This document shows, piece after piece, positions 26,293 through 35,414 of a DNA stretch of 64,000 bases. Under the pieces are notes generated by a model that was not told the origin of the DNA, did not search any database, and worked only from the letters and a program-made list of their open reading frames with translations. The translations under genes were made by a program, and so were the position numbers. Position 1 is the stretch's first letter, and the number at the start of each line of letters is the position of its first letter. The stretch is from Acholeplasma oculi (GTDB taxonomy: Bacteria > Bacillota_I > Bacilli_A > Acholeplasmatales > Acholeplasmataceae). Location: NCBI RefSeq assembly GCF_900166985.1, contig NZ_FUZK01000002.1:248001-312000 (forward strand), written 5' to 3'.

Positions 26293-27909
26293 CTAGCTTA
26301 ATAGTAATAATGTAGGGTTACTTAATAATTCTTTAACTCTCATTAAGAATCTACCACCATCAGCGCCATCAATAATTCTATGGTCTACTGCAAGTGATAA
26401 TGGTAATGTGTAAGCAATCTTGATTTCATCATCGATTACCCATGGTTTCTTTTCAATCTTACCAATACCAAGAATTGCTAATTCTGGGTAATTGATAACT
26501 GGTGTTCCAAATGCAATACCAGCTGAACCGAAGTTTGTGATTGTAAATGTACCATTGGTTTGTTGATCTAATGTAATTTTTCTTGCAATTGTATCATCCG
26601 CAAGTTTTCTAATACCAGATGCTAATTCAAATACGGATAATTTATCTGCATTTTTAAGGTTTGGAACAATTAATCCATCTGGTGTATCAACAGCCATACC
26701 TAAGTTAATATATTTCTTAATATATAATTCATCTGTATCATGATTAAATGATGCATTGAATGTTGGGAATTCTTTTAATGCAATTAATACTGCTTTAGCA
26801 ATAAATGCCATGTAAGTTAACTTAATACCTTTAGATTCAGCTAATGTTTTAGCTTCATTTCTAAATTTAACAAGTTCATTGACATTGATTTCATCCATTA
26901 ATACTGTTTCAGGAATAATAGATTTAGAACGTGTCATTGCATTTGAAACTGCTTTACGTAATCTTGAAATCTTAACAACTTCAACATCACCTTGTGGTTT
27001 AGCTGCTGCAGGCATTGTTGTTTCTTTACTTGCTTCAACTTTAACTTCTTGTTTAACTTCAGCCTTAACTTCTTGTTTAGCTTGTCCAAGGTTTGCAAGA
27101 TCATCTTTTAAGACTCTACCTTGTTCACCAGTTCCTTTAACAGTTGCAATATCCACACCTAAATCACTTGCAAGTTTTCTTGCAACTGGAGATGCTAATA
27201 CTTTACCTGTTTTAACAACTAATGTTTCTTCTGTAGAACCACCGATGATTTCATCAGATACTTCAATTTCACCAACAACACCAGCACCTTTTTTAGGTTC
27301 TGATTGTGGTTCTTTAGTTACTTTAGGAGCCTCAGTTAATGTTGCGCCGTTTAATCCGATTAGGACAACCGTTTCACCAACATGAATAACTTCTCCTTCT
27401 TTTTTACCAATCTTTAAAATTACACCAGTTTCAGGAGCAGGTAATTCAGCATTGACTTTATCTGTTTCAACAACAACTAAAGTTTCACCTTCATTGACCT
27501 TATCGCCTTCTTTGAAGTTCCATTTTAAAATAGTTCCTTCATGAATACCTTCACCGATATCTGCAAACTTAAAGTCATATACATTTCCTGAAGCTTGTGC
27601 TTGGCTTGGCACTTCTTTTGCAACAGGTGCTTTAACTTCTTCAACTTTAGGAGCTTCTACTTTAGCAGGTGCTGAACCATCATCGATAGTAACAATGATT
27701 TGTCCAACATGAATTTCTTCACCTTCTTTAGCACCTAAAGATGTAATAATTCCATCAACTGGAGATGGTAATTCAGCGTTGACTTTATCTGTTTCAACAA
27801 CAACTAAAGTTTCACCTTCTTTAACTTTATCCCCTACTTTGAAGTTCCATTTTAAAATGGTCCCTTCGTGAATACCTTCACCGATATCTGCAAATTTAAA
27901 TTCAAACAT
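26293..27909 (-). CDS. pdhC: pyruvate dehydrogenase E2 with two lipoyl domains
   Basis: E2 forms the core and carries acetyl groups. Residues 1-80 and about 112-190 are near-identical lipoyl domains, each with the lipoylated Lys in VETDKVNAE. A peripheral-subunit-binding domain follows (SPVARKLASDLGVD), and the acetyltransferase core ends with the catalytic DHRIIDGADGG. Alanine- and lysine-rich linkers separate the domains. The two repeats probably arose by internal duplication. Confidence 0.96.
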   Translation of the reverse strand: MFEFKFADIGEGIHEGTILKWNFKVGDKVKEGETLVVVETDKVNAELPSPVDGIITSLGAKEGEEIHVGQIIVTIDDGSAPAKVEAPKVEEVKAPVAKEVPSQAQASGNVYDFKFADIGEGIHEGTILKWNFKEGDKVNEGETLVVVETDKVNAELPAPETGVILKIGKKEGEVIHVGETVVLIGLNGATLTEAPKVTKEPQSEPKKGAGVVGEIEVSDEIIGGSTEETLVVKTGKVLASPVARKLASDLGVDIATVKGTGEQGRVLKDDLANLGQAKQEVKAEVKQEVKVEASKETTMPAAAKPQGDVEVVKISRLRKAVSNAMTRSKSIIPETVLMDEINVNELVKFRNEAKTLAESKGIKLTYMAFIAKAVLIALKEFPTFNASFNHDTDELYIKKYINLGMAVDTPDGLIVPNLKNADKLSVFELASGIRKLADDTIARKITLDQQTNGTFTITNFGSAGIAFGTPVINYPELAILGIGKIEKKPWVIDDEIKIAYTLPLSLAVDHRIIDGADGGRFLMRVKELLSNPTLLLLS

Positions 27910-27920
27910 GATTGGCCTCC

Positions 27921-28904
27921 TTACGGTCTTGCTTTAGCTAATTTTCTTAAATAAGCTGCAATTTTCTCAGGTTGTGGGAAGTGATAGTGTTCGCCTCTTG
28001 CAAGAGGAACTGTAATATCAAATCCTGTAAATCTTACAGGAGCAGCTTCTAATGAGAAGAATGCTTTTTCGTTAACCATAGTGATTAACTCAGCAGCTGG
28101 ACCGTATGATTTAACAGCTTCAGTAACAACCATGAATCTACCTGTCTTTTTAACAGAGTTTAAAATCGTTTCTTCATCGACTGGTGCAATTGTTCTAAGG
28201 TCAATAATTTCAACAGAAATACCTTCTGCTTCAACTAATTTAACAGCTTTTTCAACTTCACGAACGATAGAACCCCAAGCGACAACAGTAATATCTGTAC
28301 CTTGTTTAACAACTTTTGCTTTACCAATTGGAATTTCATACATTTCTGCAGGAACTTCTTGTTTACCAGCTCTATAAATTCTCTTAGGTTCTAAGAAAAC
28401 TACTGGATCTGGATCATTGATTGCAGCAAGTAATAATCCTTTAGCATCATATGGTGTTGAAGGTGTTACTACTTTTAATCCTGGGATAGATGCGAATAAT
28501 ACTTCTAATGCTTCAGAGTGGTGTTCAAGTGCACGAATACCACCACCATGTGGTAAACGTAAAACCATAGGAACAGTAAATTGTCCACGGGATCTATTTC
28601 TCATACGAGCAGCATGCGTAACTAAATCTGTATATCCAGGGAAAATGAAACCATCGAATTGAATTTCAGCAACTGGTTTTAAACCATTCATTGCCATACC
28701 AATTGCACTACCTACGATTGCAGATTCTGCAATCGGAGTGTCAAATACGCGTGTTTCTCCATATTTCTTTTGTAAACCTGCAGTCACACGGAAAACGCCA
28801 CCTTCAAAACCAGCATCTTCACCAAATACGACGATGGATTGATCTTTTTCCATTGCTTGGTCTAGGGCTTGGTTAATAGCTTCTAATAAAGTAATGATTG
28901 CCAT
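27921..28904 (-). CDS. pdhB: pyruvate dehydrogenase E1 beta
   Basis: The 327-residue subunit has the conserved FGEDAGFEGGVFRVT, EIQFDGFIFP and MRNRSRGQF segments of E1 beta, which forms the thiamine-diphosphate active site together with E1 alpha. It starts two bases after pdhA. Confidence 0.96.
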   Translation of the reverse strand: MAIITLLEAINQALDQAMEKDQSIVVFGEDAGFEGGVFRVTAGLQKKYGETRVFDTPIAESAIVGSAIGMAMNGLKPVAEIQFDGFIFPGYTDLVTHAARMRNRSRGQFTVPMVLRLPHGGGIRALEHHSEALEVLFASIPGLKVVTPSTPYDAKGLLLAAINDPDPVVFLEPKRIYRAGKQEVPAEMYEIPIGKAKVVKQGTDITVVAWGSIVREVEKAVKLVEAEGISVEIIDLRTIAPVDEETILNSVKKTGRFMVVTEAVKSYGPAAELITMVNEKAFFSLEAAPVRFTGFDITVPLARGEHYHFPQPEKIAAYLRKLAKARP

Positions 28905-28905
28905 A

Positions 28906-29991
28906 TTATTTAGCTCCTTCCAAGAACTTCTTATGTTCTTCGTATTGTTCTTTTAATTGAGGTGTCATTTCTGCGAATGTATGTTCAAAGATTTCAATTA
29001 AATCTACATTTGCTCCATAACTTTCAACTTTTTTAAATGTATCGTTAATTTCTGTTAAAACATCTTCAACTAATTTTTGATCTTCTTCTTCAGTCCAATA
29101 GCCTTTATTTAATAAATATGTCTTAAATCTAGCAATCGGATCTTTTAATGCCCATTCATTTTCTTCTTCTTTTGTACGATAAATAGATGGGTCATCTGAA
29201 GTTGTATGAGGTCCCATACGATAAGTATATGCCTCAATTAAAGTAGGACCATCACCTTTTCTAGCTCTGTCCATAGCTTCTTTAGTTGCAACATACATTG
29301 CTAACATATCGTTACCATCCACTTGAACAAAAGGAATACCAAATGCAACACCTTTTTGTGCAAGTGATTCAGAGTTAGATGCTTTTCTTACAGGTGTAGA
29401 AATAGCCCATTGGTTGTTTTGAATGACAGCAACCATAGGTGCTTTAAATGATGCAGCAAAGTTTAATCCTTCATAGAATTCACCGTGCGCTGTACCACCA
29501 TCACCGATTGTAAATACGGCAACTTCGTTTGTTTTCTTAATCTTTGCAGCCATTGCTAAACCAGCAGCAATATTAGATTGAGAACCAATAATGATATTTG
29601 TTGGTAAGATTTTCACTCCATCAGGGCGGATTGATCCTCTTTCATTACCATACCAATATAAGAATACGGATTCTAATGTCACACCACGATATAATTGAGC
29701 ATTTAACTCACGGTACATTGGAGAATTCCAATCTTGTGGTTCCATTGCTGCAGCCATACCGATTTGTGCTGCTTCTTGACCCATGTTTGGAGCATAAGTC
29801 AACATACGACCTTGTCTTTGGTATTGTAATGCTTTGATATCTGCATTACGACCTAAAACAGCAGTCTTATACATCTTTAATAACGTTTCCTTTGGTAAAT
29901 TTGGGTCAAGTTTTTCATTAACCACTTTACCGTTTTGATCTAAAATCTGAAATTGCTTGTCTTTTGAAGCATCATATTTCTTTGCGATCAT
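28906..29991 (-). CDS. pdhA: pyruvate dehydrogenase E1 alpha
   Basis: E1 alpha decarboxylates pyruvate. The thiamine-diphosphate motif runs from GDGGTAHGEFYEGLN to the NNQWAIS end, and the phospho-loop region YRMGPHTTSDD is intact, in 361 residues. AGGAGG precedes the ATG. It is the first gene of the operon, downstream of a terminator. Confidence 0.96.
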   Translation of the reverse strand: MIAKKYDASKDKQFQILDQNGKVVNEKLDPNLPKETLLKMYKTAVLGRNADIKALQYQRQGRMLTYAPNMGQEAAQIGMAAAMEPQDWNSPMYRELNAQLYRGVTLESVFLYWYGNERGSIRPDGVKILPTNIIIGSQSNIAAGLAMAAKIKKTNEVAVFTIGDGGTAHGEFYEGLNFAASFKAPMVAVIQNNQWAISTPVRKASNSESLAQKGVAFGIPFVQVDGNDMLAMYVATKEAMDRARKGDGPTLIEAYTYRMGPHTTSDDPSIYRTKEEENEWALKDPIARFKTYLLNKGYWTEEEDQKLVEDVLTEINDTFKKVESYGANVDLIEIFEHTFAEMTPQLKEQYEEHKKFLEGAK

Positions 29992-30035
29992 AATTTCCTC
30001 CTATAAATATGTTTTAAACATATTGTCATTATATA

Positions 30036-30066
30036 ATAAAAAAGCCTTCCCATGTTGGAAAAGGCA
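30036..30066 (-). terminator. terminator of the relB-fic pair
   Basis: GCCTTttCC and GGgAAGGC pair on the minus strand and run into TTTTTTATT. It lies between fic and pdhA. Confidence 0.75.
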
Positions 30067-30137
30067 TTCTAAAACTTACGGTGTTAATCATTTATGTATA
30101 AAATGCACATAAATTTGGTATTTTTAAGATATTTGAG

Positions 30138-30743
30138 TTAATTTTGAGGCTTCTTATTTAAAATCTTATTTAGAATATCCTTCAAATTAAAGAACTCCCC
30201 TATCGCTCCCCACACAAATGTGTTACGCATATCATGACTGGATGTATTAAATCGATTGATATCCACATCATATCCATATTGACTTGCAAACAAATCCATA
30301 AATACAATTAAGGTTCTGGTATTTCCTTCTCTTAGTGGATGGATGACCCATAAATCTACCATGTATTTACTTAGATTATCAATAAATTCTCTTTTAGACA
30401 TTGTTGACCAAGCTAGATTTTTATATTTTATATCTACTTGTTCTAGTTCTTTATGTATACTTTTATGATCAGCAAACTCAACCATACCCTCTGCAATCAT
30501 AAACTCAGATGTTGTCATGTTAACTGTTCTTATTTCTCCTGCCCAAAAAAAGACATTTGAAAACAATATTTTGTGTAATTTTAAGAAATCAAATGCACTT
30601 TTGATTAAAAACTTATCTTTTTGTAGGTTTAGCATTGCCAAACCGAACTGATTTGCTGTATAAGTTTTTAATAATTGCTTATCTTGAATTCCAGGAATAT
30701 TTACATGGACATTGGTATTTGGATAAAAATATGGATCTTTCAT
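30138..30743 (-). CDS. Fic-domain protein, probable toxin
   Basis: Fic proteins transfer AMP or other nucleotides to target proteins. In this 201-residue protein, FFWAGEIRT (near residue 69) and the catalytic loop HPLREGNTRT (His near 134) mark the fold. The loop has Leu for the usual Phe and Thr for the second Gly, both found in natural Fic enzymes. No inhibitory S/T-x-x-x-E helix is obvious at either end. The gene overlaps the antitoxin-like gene by four bases (ATGA), the usual toxin-antitoxin arrangement. Confidence 0.85.
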   Translation of the reverse strand: MKDPYFYPNTNVHVNIPGIQDKQLLKTYTANQFGLAMLNLQKDKFLIKSAFDFLKLHKILFSNVFFWAGEIRTVNMTTSEFMIAEGMVEFADHKSIHKELEQVDIKYKNLAWSTMSKREFIDNLSKYMVDLWVIHPLREGNTRTLIVFMDLFASQYGYDVDINRFNTSSHDMRNTFVWGAIGEFFNLKDILNKILNKKPQN

Positions 30744-31063
30744 CGTATTTTCCTATTTAAAGCAAAAACTGCAGTTTCAAAATCAATTAAGTTTTTTGCA
30801 TAAAGTTTTAATATTTGGTTGGCATAATCACTAGGGATTCCTCCACCAAATGCATTGTATGCTACTGCTTTTTCTAACTCTTTATATGCCTTTTCATATT
30901 GAGGTAGCTTAACATCAAATGGAATACCTTCTTCTAAAACGACTTGTCTTAAAAATAAATTGATTGCATCAGAAATTCTAAGGTTAAAGTTTTTTAAAAT
31001 TTCTTCTGCTTGTTGTTTTGTGTCCGTATCGATTCGGACATTAATAAAATCAGTTTTTTTCAT
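30740..31063 (-). CDS. RelB/DinJ-like antitoxin with an extra C-terminal domain
   Basis: This 107-residue protein begins with a ribbon-helix-helix domain of the RelB/DinJ type (about 1-50: FINVRIDTDTKQQAEEIL to ISDAINLFLRQVV), which would bind its own promoter. The rest (about 65-107) ends with LKLYAKNLIDFETAVFALN, similar in pattern to VbhA-type Fic antitoxins, although the inhibitory Glu is not seen (AFGGG at the expected place). It precedes and overlaps fic. Confidence 0.8.
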   Translation of the reverse strand: MKKTDFINVRIDTDTKQQAEEILKNFNLRISDAINLFLRQVVLEEGIPFDVKLPQYEKAYKELEKAVAYNAFGGGIPSDYANQILKLYAKNLIDFETAVFALNRKIR

Positions 31064-31145
31064 ATGATCACCTATTTATATTGTAACACATTTGTTTAAA
31101 TAATTGTTTATAGAACACTTCTTATATTCTAATCAACCTTTAATC

Positions 31146-31182
31146 TATAAAAAAAACAGCACGAATTCTCGTACTGTTTTCA
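31146..31182 (-). terminator. terminator of the speA-speB operon
   Basis: AAAACAG-ACGAG and CGT-CTGTTTT pair around AATT and run into T8 on the minus strand. Confidence 0.85.
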
Positions 31183-31194
31183 TCTTATATATAA

Positions 31195-32070
31195 TTATTT
31201 TCTCTTTAACAGATTCTTTTGTAGAATTAAAATTAACTCTCTTAGTGATTTAGCCGCTACAGCATTGGATGCACCACTTGGATCCAAATAAGGTGATAAC
31301 TCTACAATATCAGCACCTACGATATGGTTCAGTTTTCCAAATTGTTCAAATGCCCATAATAAATCTTTATATTGCATACCACCCGCCTCAGGTGTTCCTG
31401 TACCAGGAAAGACTGATGGGTCTAATACATCTAAGTCAATTGTAATATAAACTGGTTTATCTTTTAAATCTAAGACTGCTTGGTCCAATCCTTCAAAGTC
31501 AAATTTTCTTTGATAGATGTGTTCTTTAGCCCACATAAACTCATGTTTATCACCACTTCGAATTCCGAATTGATAGATATGGTGGTCTCCTAAAAATTTA
31601 TGCGCTTGTCTCATAAATGTTGCATGAGATAATTCACGTCCAAAAAATGATTCTCTAAGATCAGTATGTGCATCTAAATGAATTACATGTAAGTTATCAT
31701 ACTTTTCTTTTAAAGCTTTTAATACTGGATATGTTACTAAATGTTCTCCACCAATCATCATTGGTAGTTTATCATCATTGATAATTGTTTTTGTTGCTTC
31801 ATATACAATATCAAGCGCATCTTCAACTGCACCAATTGGTAAATCTAAATCTCCTGTATCTACAGTTTTAAAATCTTTTAAATCTGCATCTTGATAAGGT
31901 GAGTACCACTCTACACCAAATGAGTCTACACGGATTGCATTACCTGCAAAACGTGTACCCGGTCTAAAGGATGTGGTTGCATCCATAGGAACTGAAAATA
32001 TTACAACATCTGCCTCATCATAAGATGCTGTACATGATTGAAACGATAAATCTACTTTATTTAATTTCAT
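31195..32070 (-). CDS. speB: agmatinase (arginase/agmatinase family)
   Basis: The enzyme hydrolyses agmatine to putrescine and urea. The 291 residues carry the binuclear manganese site: GGEHL, DAHTDLR and DLDVLDPS, with GTGTPEAGG in the substrate loop. It overlaps the decarboxylase gene by four bases, which makes agmatine the most likely substrate rather than arginine. Confidence 0.9.
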   Translation of the reverse strand: MKLNKVDLSFQSCTASYDEADVVIFSVPMDATTSFRPGTRFAGNAIRVDSFGVEWYSPYQDADLKDFKTVDTGDLDLPIGAVEDALDIVYEATKTIINDDKLPMMIGGEHLVTYPVLKALKEKYDNLHVIHLDAHTDLRESFFGRELSHATFMRQAHKFLGDHHIYQFGIRSGDKHEFMWAKEHIYQRKFDFEGLDQAVLDLKDKPVYITIDLDVLDPSVFPGTGTPEAGGMQYKDLLWAFEQFGKLNHIVGADIVELSPYLDPSGASNAVAAKSLRELILILQKNLLKRK

Positions 32071-33542
32071 AAGTCACCCTCGTATTTATACCATTTATCT
32101 TTATCTACTACTTTAATATACCCATCTTCCGTATCTGAAAGAATGGTTGAACCTTGCGCTGTATAAAACTCTAAATCCTCTAAAATTTCTGCATTAATAA
32201 TTTCACCAGGAATAACCAGTGGTATACCTGGTGGATATACCATAATATTTTCTGCAGCTACCTCATTTAATGCATCTTCTAATTTAACATACTTTTTAGG
32301 TGCATGATATGCCTCACGAGGTCTTGTATAACTATCTGGATATGTAAATCTAATTTTATGTCTAATTTCTTTATCTGTTTTATGTTTCTTTAAATTCTTT
32401 AATCCTTCAACAAATTTATCTAAATCTTGTTGTGTGGTACCAATAGATAGTACAGCAAGAATTAAATGTGTTTCTGCAAGTTCCATTTGGATATTAGATT
32501 CTTGACTTAATATATTGTAAGCATCAAATCCAGTTAATCCTAAGTCAGATACCTTAACCATGATCTTTGTTTCATCATAATCATAACCTTTATGATTCCA
32601 AATATATTCTTTCGTGATTGCTTTGAATCCTTTAATTTTATTAATTTTCTTTCTAGTTTCATCTGCCATTTTTATTAACTCATCAAGTTTTTCTTTTCCA
32701 TTGACTGCCATATAACTTCTGGCAGTATCGAGTGATGCCATTAATAATGAGGATGGTGATGTGGATTGAAGTACATTTAAGGTAGACTGAACTCTATTAG
32801 GGTCCACTCTGTTTCCTTTAGTAATAAGCATAGAGGATTGTGTCAACGAACCAATTGTTTTATGGATACTACATGCAGCCATATCTGCACCAGCTTCCAT
32901 TGCAGATAGTGGTAAACTATCGTGGAATCCAAAATGAGATCCATGTGCTTCATCACATAAAACAAGCATATTATATTCATGTGCTAACTTAACAATTTCT
33001 TTTAAATTAGAAGTTACACCAAAATATGTTGGGTTAATAACAAAAACCGCTTTTGCATCTGGGTGTTCTTCAATTGTTTCTCTAAGTTCGGATAATATGA
33101 TCCCATTAGCAATCCCTAATTCACTATCCATATGTGGCTTCATAAAAATAGGCATTGCTCCAGATAAAATTAATCCATTAATTGCTGATTTATGTACGTT
33201 TCTTGGAATGATTATTTTTTCTTTTGCACGTACTGCAGTCATAATCATTGCTATAATACCTTGTGATGTTCCATTAATTAAAAAGTATGCATGATCCGCA
33301 CCAAAAGCATCTGCAGCTAGTGCTTGTGCTTCCTTAATGACACCTTTAGGTTTTGATAAGTTATCAAGCCCTCTTGGTGCATTTGCATCCATAGAAAAAA
33401 CGTTATGTCCTAAATATCTTGTAAATTCATTATCAATCGAACCCAGTTTATGACCAGGAACATCTAAAGCCGTCGTTCCTGAGACTCCATATGCTCTAAT
33501 TTTATCAAAAAATGGGGTTTTTGTTTGATCGAGTTTAGCCAC
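32067..33542 (-). CDS. speA: Orn/Lys/Arg decarboxylase, probably arginine decarboxylase
   Basis: This PLP-dependent fold-I decarboxylase (491 residues) has the cofactor lysine in SIHKTIGSLTQSS, DEAHGSHFGFH upstream and the family C-terminal domain. Coupling to agmatinase suggests arginine to agmatine. The start is GTG, with AAGGAG eight bases upstream; an ATG just before it is out of frame and stops at once. It resembles the short Bacillus YaaO/SpeA type. Confidence 0.9.
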   Translation of the reverse strand: MAKLDQTKTPFFDKIRAYGVSGTTALDVPGHKLGSIDNEFTRYLGHNVFSMDANAPRGLDNLSKPKGVIKEAQALAADAFGADHAYFLINGTSQGIIAMIMTAVRAKEKIIIPRNVHKSAINGLILSGAMPIFMKPHMDSELGIANGIILSELRETIEEHPDAKAVFVINPTYFGVTSNLKEIVKLAHEYNMLVLCDEAHGSHFGFHDSLPLSAMEAGADMAACSIHKTIGSLTQSSMLITKGNRVDPNRVQSTLNVLQSTSPSSLLMASLDTARSYMAVNGKEKLDELIKMADETRKKINKIKGFKAITKEYIWNHKGYDYDETKIMVKVSDLGLTGFDAYNILSQESNIQMELAETHLILAVLSIGTTQQDLDKFVEGLKNLKKHKTDKEIRHKIRFTYPDSYTRPREAYHAPKKYVKLEDALNEVAAENIMVYPPGIPLVIPGEIINAEILEDLEFYTAQGSTILSDTEDGYIKVVDKDKWYKYEGDL

Positions 33543-33659
33543 TTACCATGCTCCTTTTATGTTCTATTTTTGTTACCATATCATAATACCATAAAGCAAT
33601 ATAAATATATGTTTTTAATGATTTAAAAAAGTATAATTTTTTTGTATTCCATACGATAA

Positions 33660-33668
33660 ATTATATCA
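33660..33668 (-). promoter_or_regulatory. extended -10 promoter of speA
   Basis: The minus strand reads TGATATAAT here, an extended -10 box, about 115 bases before speA. No clear -35 box is seen. Confidence 0.45.
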
Positions 33669-34226
33669 TATTCTATATATTACTTTGTTTACATAGAAAA
33701 ATTAAGTAAAATTGAGATTATGTATCTTAATAATAAGAGAATGTTTGGACTAGACTAGACAAAGAAGCACCTCTAAATCCTTCAGTTAATTTCATCATGA
33801 ATTCAATTATTTACGTGATATTTAAATTGTTTTTACATGGTGGATTTGATATCTGCATACTTTCATTTAGTCTCGACATATTGATTTGATTACATAGAAT
33901 GTTTAGATTAAATCCTTGGTTTGCTCGTGTACTTAATATCTTTAAATACTTTCTATCCTTTCACTTAAAGTACCTACCTCTATCCGTTTTTGATAGATAT
34001 CTTACGTGTTTTCTATCAAAAAACACCTCCATAATTTGATTATAGAAGTGTTTGCTTAAGTTTTACATTTTAATTTTAGATGTATATAATAGATGGTGTA
34101 ATCTATATGCCTATCAATTAGGTGATGGTAGAACACTATCTTTTTTATAGGCATTTATAACACTTTAAATAAAAAGTAGACTTACCTTATAATAAAAGTT
34201 AGTAATAACTACACAAGGAGGTTCCA
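33669..34226. other. gene-poor stretch with tandem inverted repeats
   Basis: No intact gene is seen in either strand, and the frames are broken by frequent stops. 33987-33996 and 34013-34022 form a 10-bp inverted repeat (TTTTTGATAG). It overlaps a second hairpin at 34021-34053 whose minus-strand version runs into T6, a probable leftward terminator. 34109-34116 and 34150-34157 pair as ATGCCTAT/ATAGGCAT. This is probably decayed DNA downstream of the lipoprotein gene at 34311. Confidence 0.5.
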
Positions 34227-34361
34227 ATAAAAGAATTAATAGTTGAAGCATATGTAATGCTTACTACAAATACTGACAGGAATATCAAAAAGCCAAGAAT
34301 TATTTTTTCATTATTTTCCTCTCCATACAGGATAAAGTATTATAGAATTAATATTACTTGA
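34164..34361 (+). pseudogene. promoter, ribosome site and open frame beginning with ATA
   Basis: TTTAAA, an 18-base spacer and TATAAT (34188-34193) are followed by AAGGAGG (34215-34221) and, five bases on, ATA (34227) in place of ATG. A 44-codon frame follows, ending at 34361 and overlapping the convergent lipoprotein gene. The peptide (starting IKELIVEAYVML if read from ATA) is unknown. It is either a gene start that lost its ATG and tail, or a small protein using AUA. Confidence 0.35.
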
Positions 34362-34979
34362 TGATCTACTGAAATCAAATAAATTATCTTCTAAAGCTGT
34401 CTTTGACCACCCAACAAATTCAAAGCCTTCCTTACTTGGTTGTTGTGGTTCACTTATATATTCATCATCGTCATAACTTAAATGATAAAGATGATCGTCT
34501 ATGTAAAATGCCGCTTTAGCAGCTTTAAAATTACCTCCACGATGACTTTGATACCAATCATATAACGTATCAATGACGATCATCTGTCCATTACCTATAA
34601 ATCCACCTTCCATACTAATGATTTCATCATCTAAAAAAACAACATATTTTAAATTATTGCATTGCTCAAGTGCGTGAGTTAATATGCTTATTCCTTTTTT
34701 AATAATGACAACCTCAAGCTTGTCACTTTTTATTCTGGCAGCATTTTGATCTATACCAAATCCATAATAAGAGCCAACTTTCACTGGGTAACCATAAATC
34801 TCTGTTGGAATCTCGATAAAACTTAATTGTTGCCCTTCATCAGTTAATGCATAAATTTCTGCATAACCATCTTGCATACGATAAAAATAGATGTCATAAA
34901 TCATCTCATCCTTTTGTCCACATCCAAACAAGAATGTTATGAGTACACCTGCTATCAAAAACAATGTCATTTTTTTCAT
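34311..34979 (-). CDS. lipoprotein with BspA-like and InlB-type repeat segments
   Basis: The protein is 222 aa with lipobox FLFGC (Cys20). The middle resembles single BspA-type leucine-rich units (EIPTEIYGYPVKVGSYYGF, VVIIKKGISILTHALEQC). The C terminus has a Flg_new/InlB-B segment, GFEFVGWSKTA to LYPVWRG, also found in the lipoproteins at 2615 and 39397. It is probably a surface adhesin-like protein. Confidence 0.7.
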   Translation of the reverse strand: MKKMTLFLIAGVLITFLFGCGQKDEMIYDIYFYRMQDGYAEIYALTDEGQQLSFIEIPTEIYGYPVKVGSYYGFGIDQNAARIKSDKLEVVIIKKGISILTHALEQCNNLKYVVFLDDEIISMEGGFIGNGQMIVIDTLYDWYQSHRGGNFKAAKAAFYIDDHLYHLSYDDDEYISEPQQPSKEGFEFVGWSKTALEDNLFDFSRSSSNINSIILYPVWRGK

Positions 34980-35064
34980 ACTTTAAAACCCTCCAAATAA
35001 TATTCTATATCAACAAAAACAGCCAGATAATCCTATCGATTCTTAAAGGTACTACAAATAAAAA

Positions 35065-35171
35065 AGACCCGAAAAACATATAGATTCTATGAGGTGAGGC
35101 AACTTAAAAAGAATTTAAGCTACTTTATACGTCTCCCTCATATAAAGTCGATATGTTTAACAATAAGGTCT
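35065..35171 (-). ncRNA. nested stem structure ending in a T run, possible structured RNA
   Basis: Four complementary pairs nest inside each other: 35065-35069 with 35167-35171, 35074-35081 with 35151-35158 (AAACATAT), 35088-35094 with 35136-35142 (TATGAGG) and 35103-35108 with 35114-35119 (CTTAAA). On the minus strand the structure is followed by TTTTTTATTT. It is either an elaborate terminator or leader of the lipoprotein gene at 34979, or a small RNA of about 110 nt. No Rfam-type class was recognised. Confidence 0.5.
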
Positions 35172-35414
35172 AAAAGTGACGTGTTAAACTATTTTTATTA
35201 TATTCATTTTTAATAGAGTTGTCAAATAGTTTAATAATTCAAATAATTTATAAGTCTATTTATAAAAATCTAAATACCTCCAATGATAATGCTTTTGAAT
35301 TTCCCCTTATTAAAGCCGTTTCAATGATGCGTTTATTTTCACCGTTATTTTCATATTTATTTTCCTTTATTTTTTATAAAAAATGATTAAAATATAAGAA
35401 CCAGGAGGGACATC
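35172..35414. other. intergenic region before the polymerase gene
   Basis: AT-rich, with no gene seen. The last 20 bases hold the AGGAGGGA ribosome site for the gene at 35415. Confidence 0.5.

Noticed and set aside
26879-27385. 168-codon plus-strand frame opposite pdhC
   Set aside because: It is rich in Ser, Thr, Leu and Ala from antisense reading of the repetitive E2 linker, with no ribosome site.
28081-28876. Plus-strand frames opposite pdhB
   Set aside because: Antisense shadows of a conserved enzyme gene; no ribosome sites.
33669-34160. Transposase remnant in the gene-poor stretch
   Set aside because: Frames on both strands are broken and I could not recognise any transposase motif or terminal inverted repeats with target duplication.
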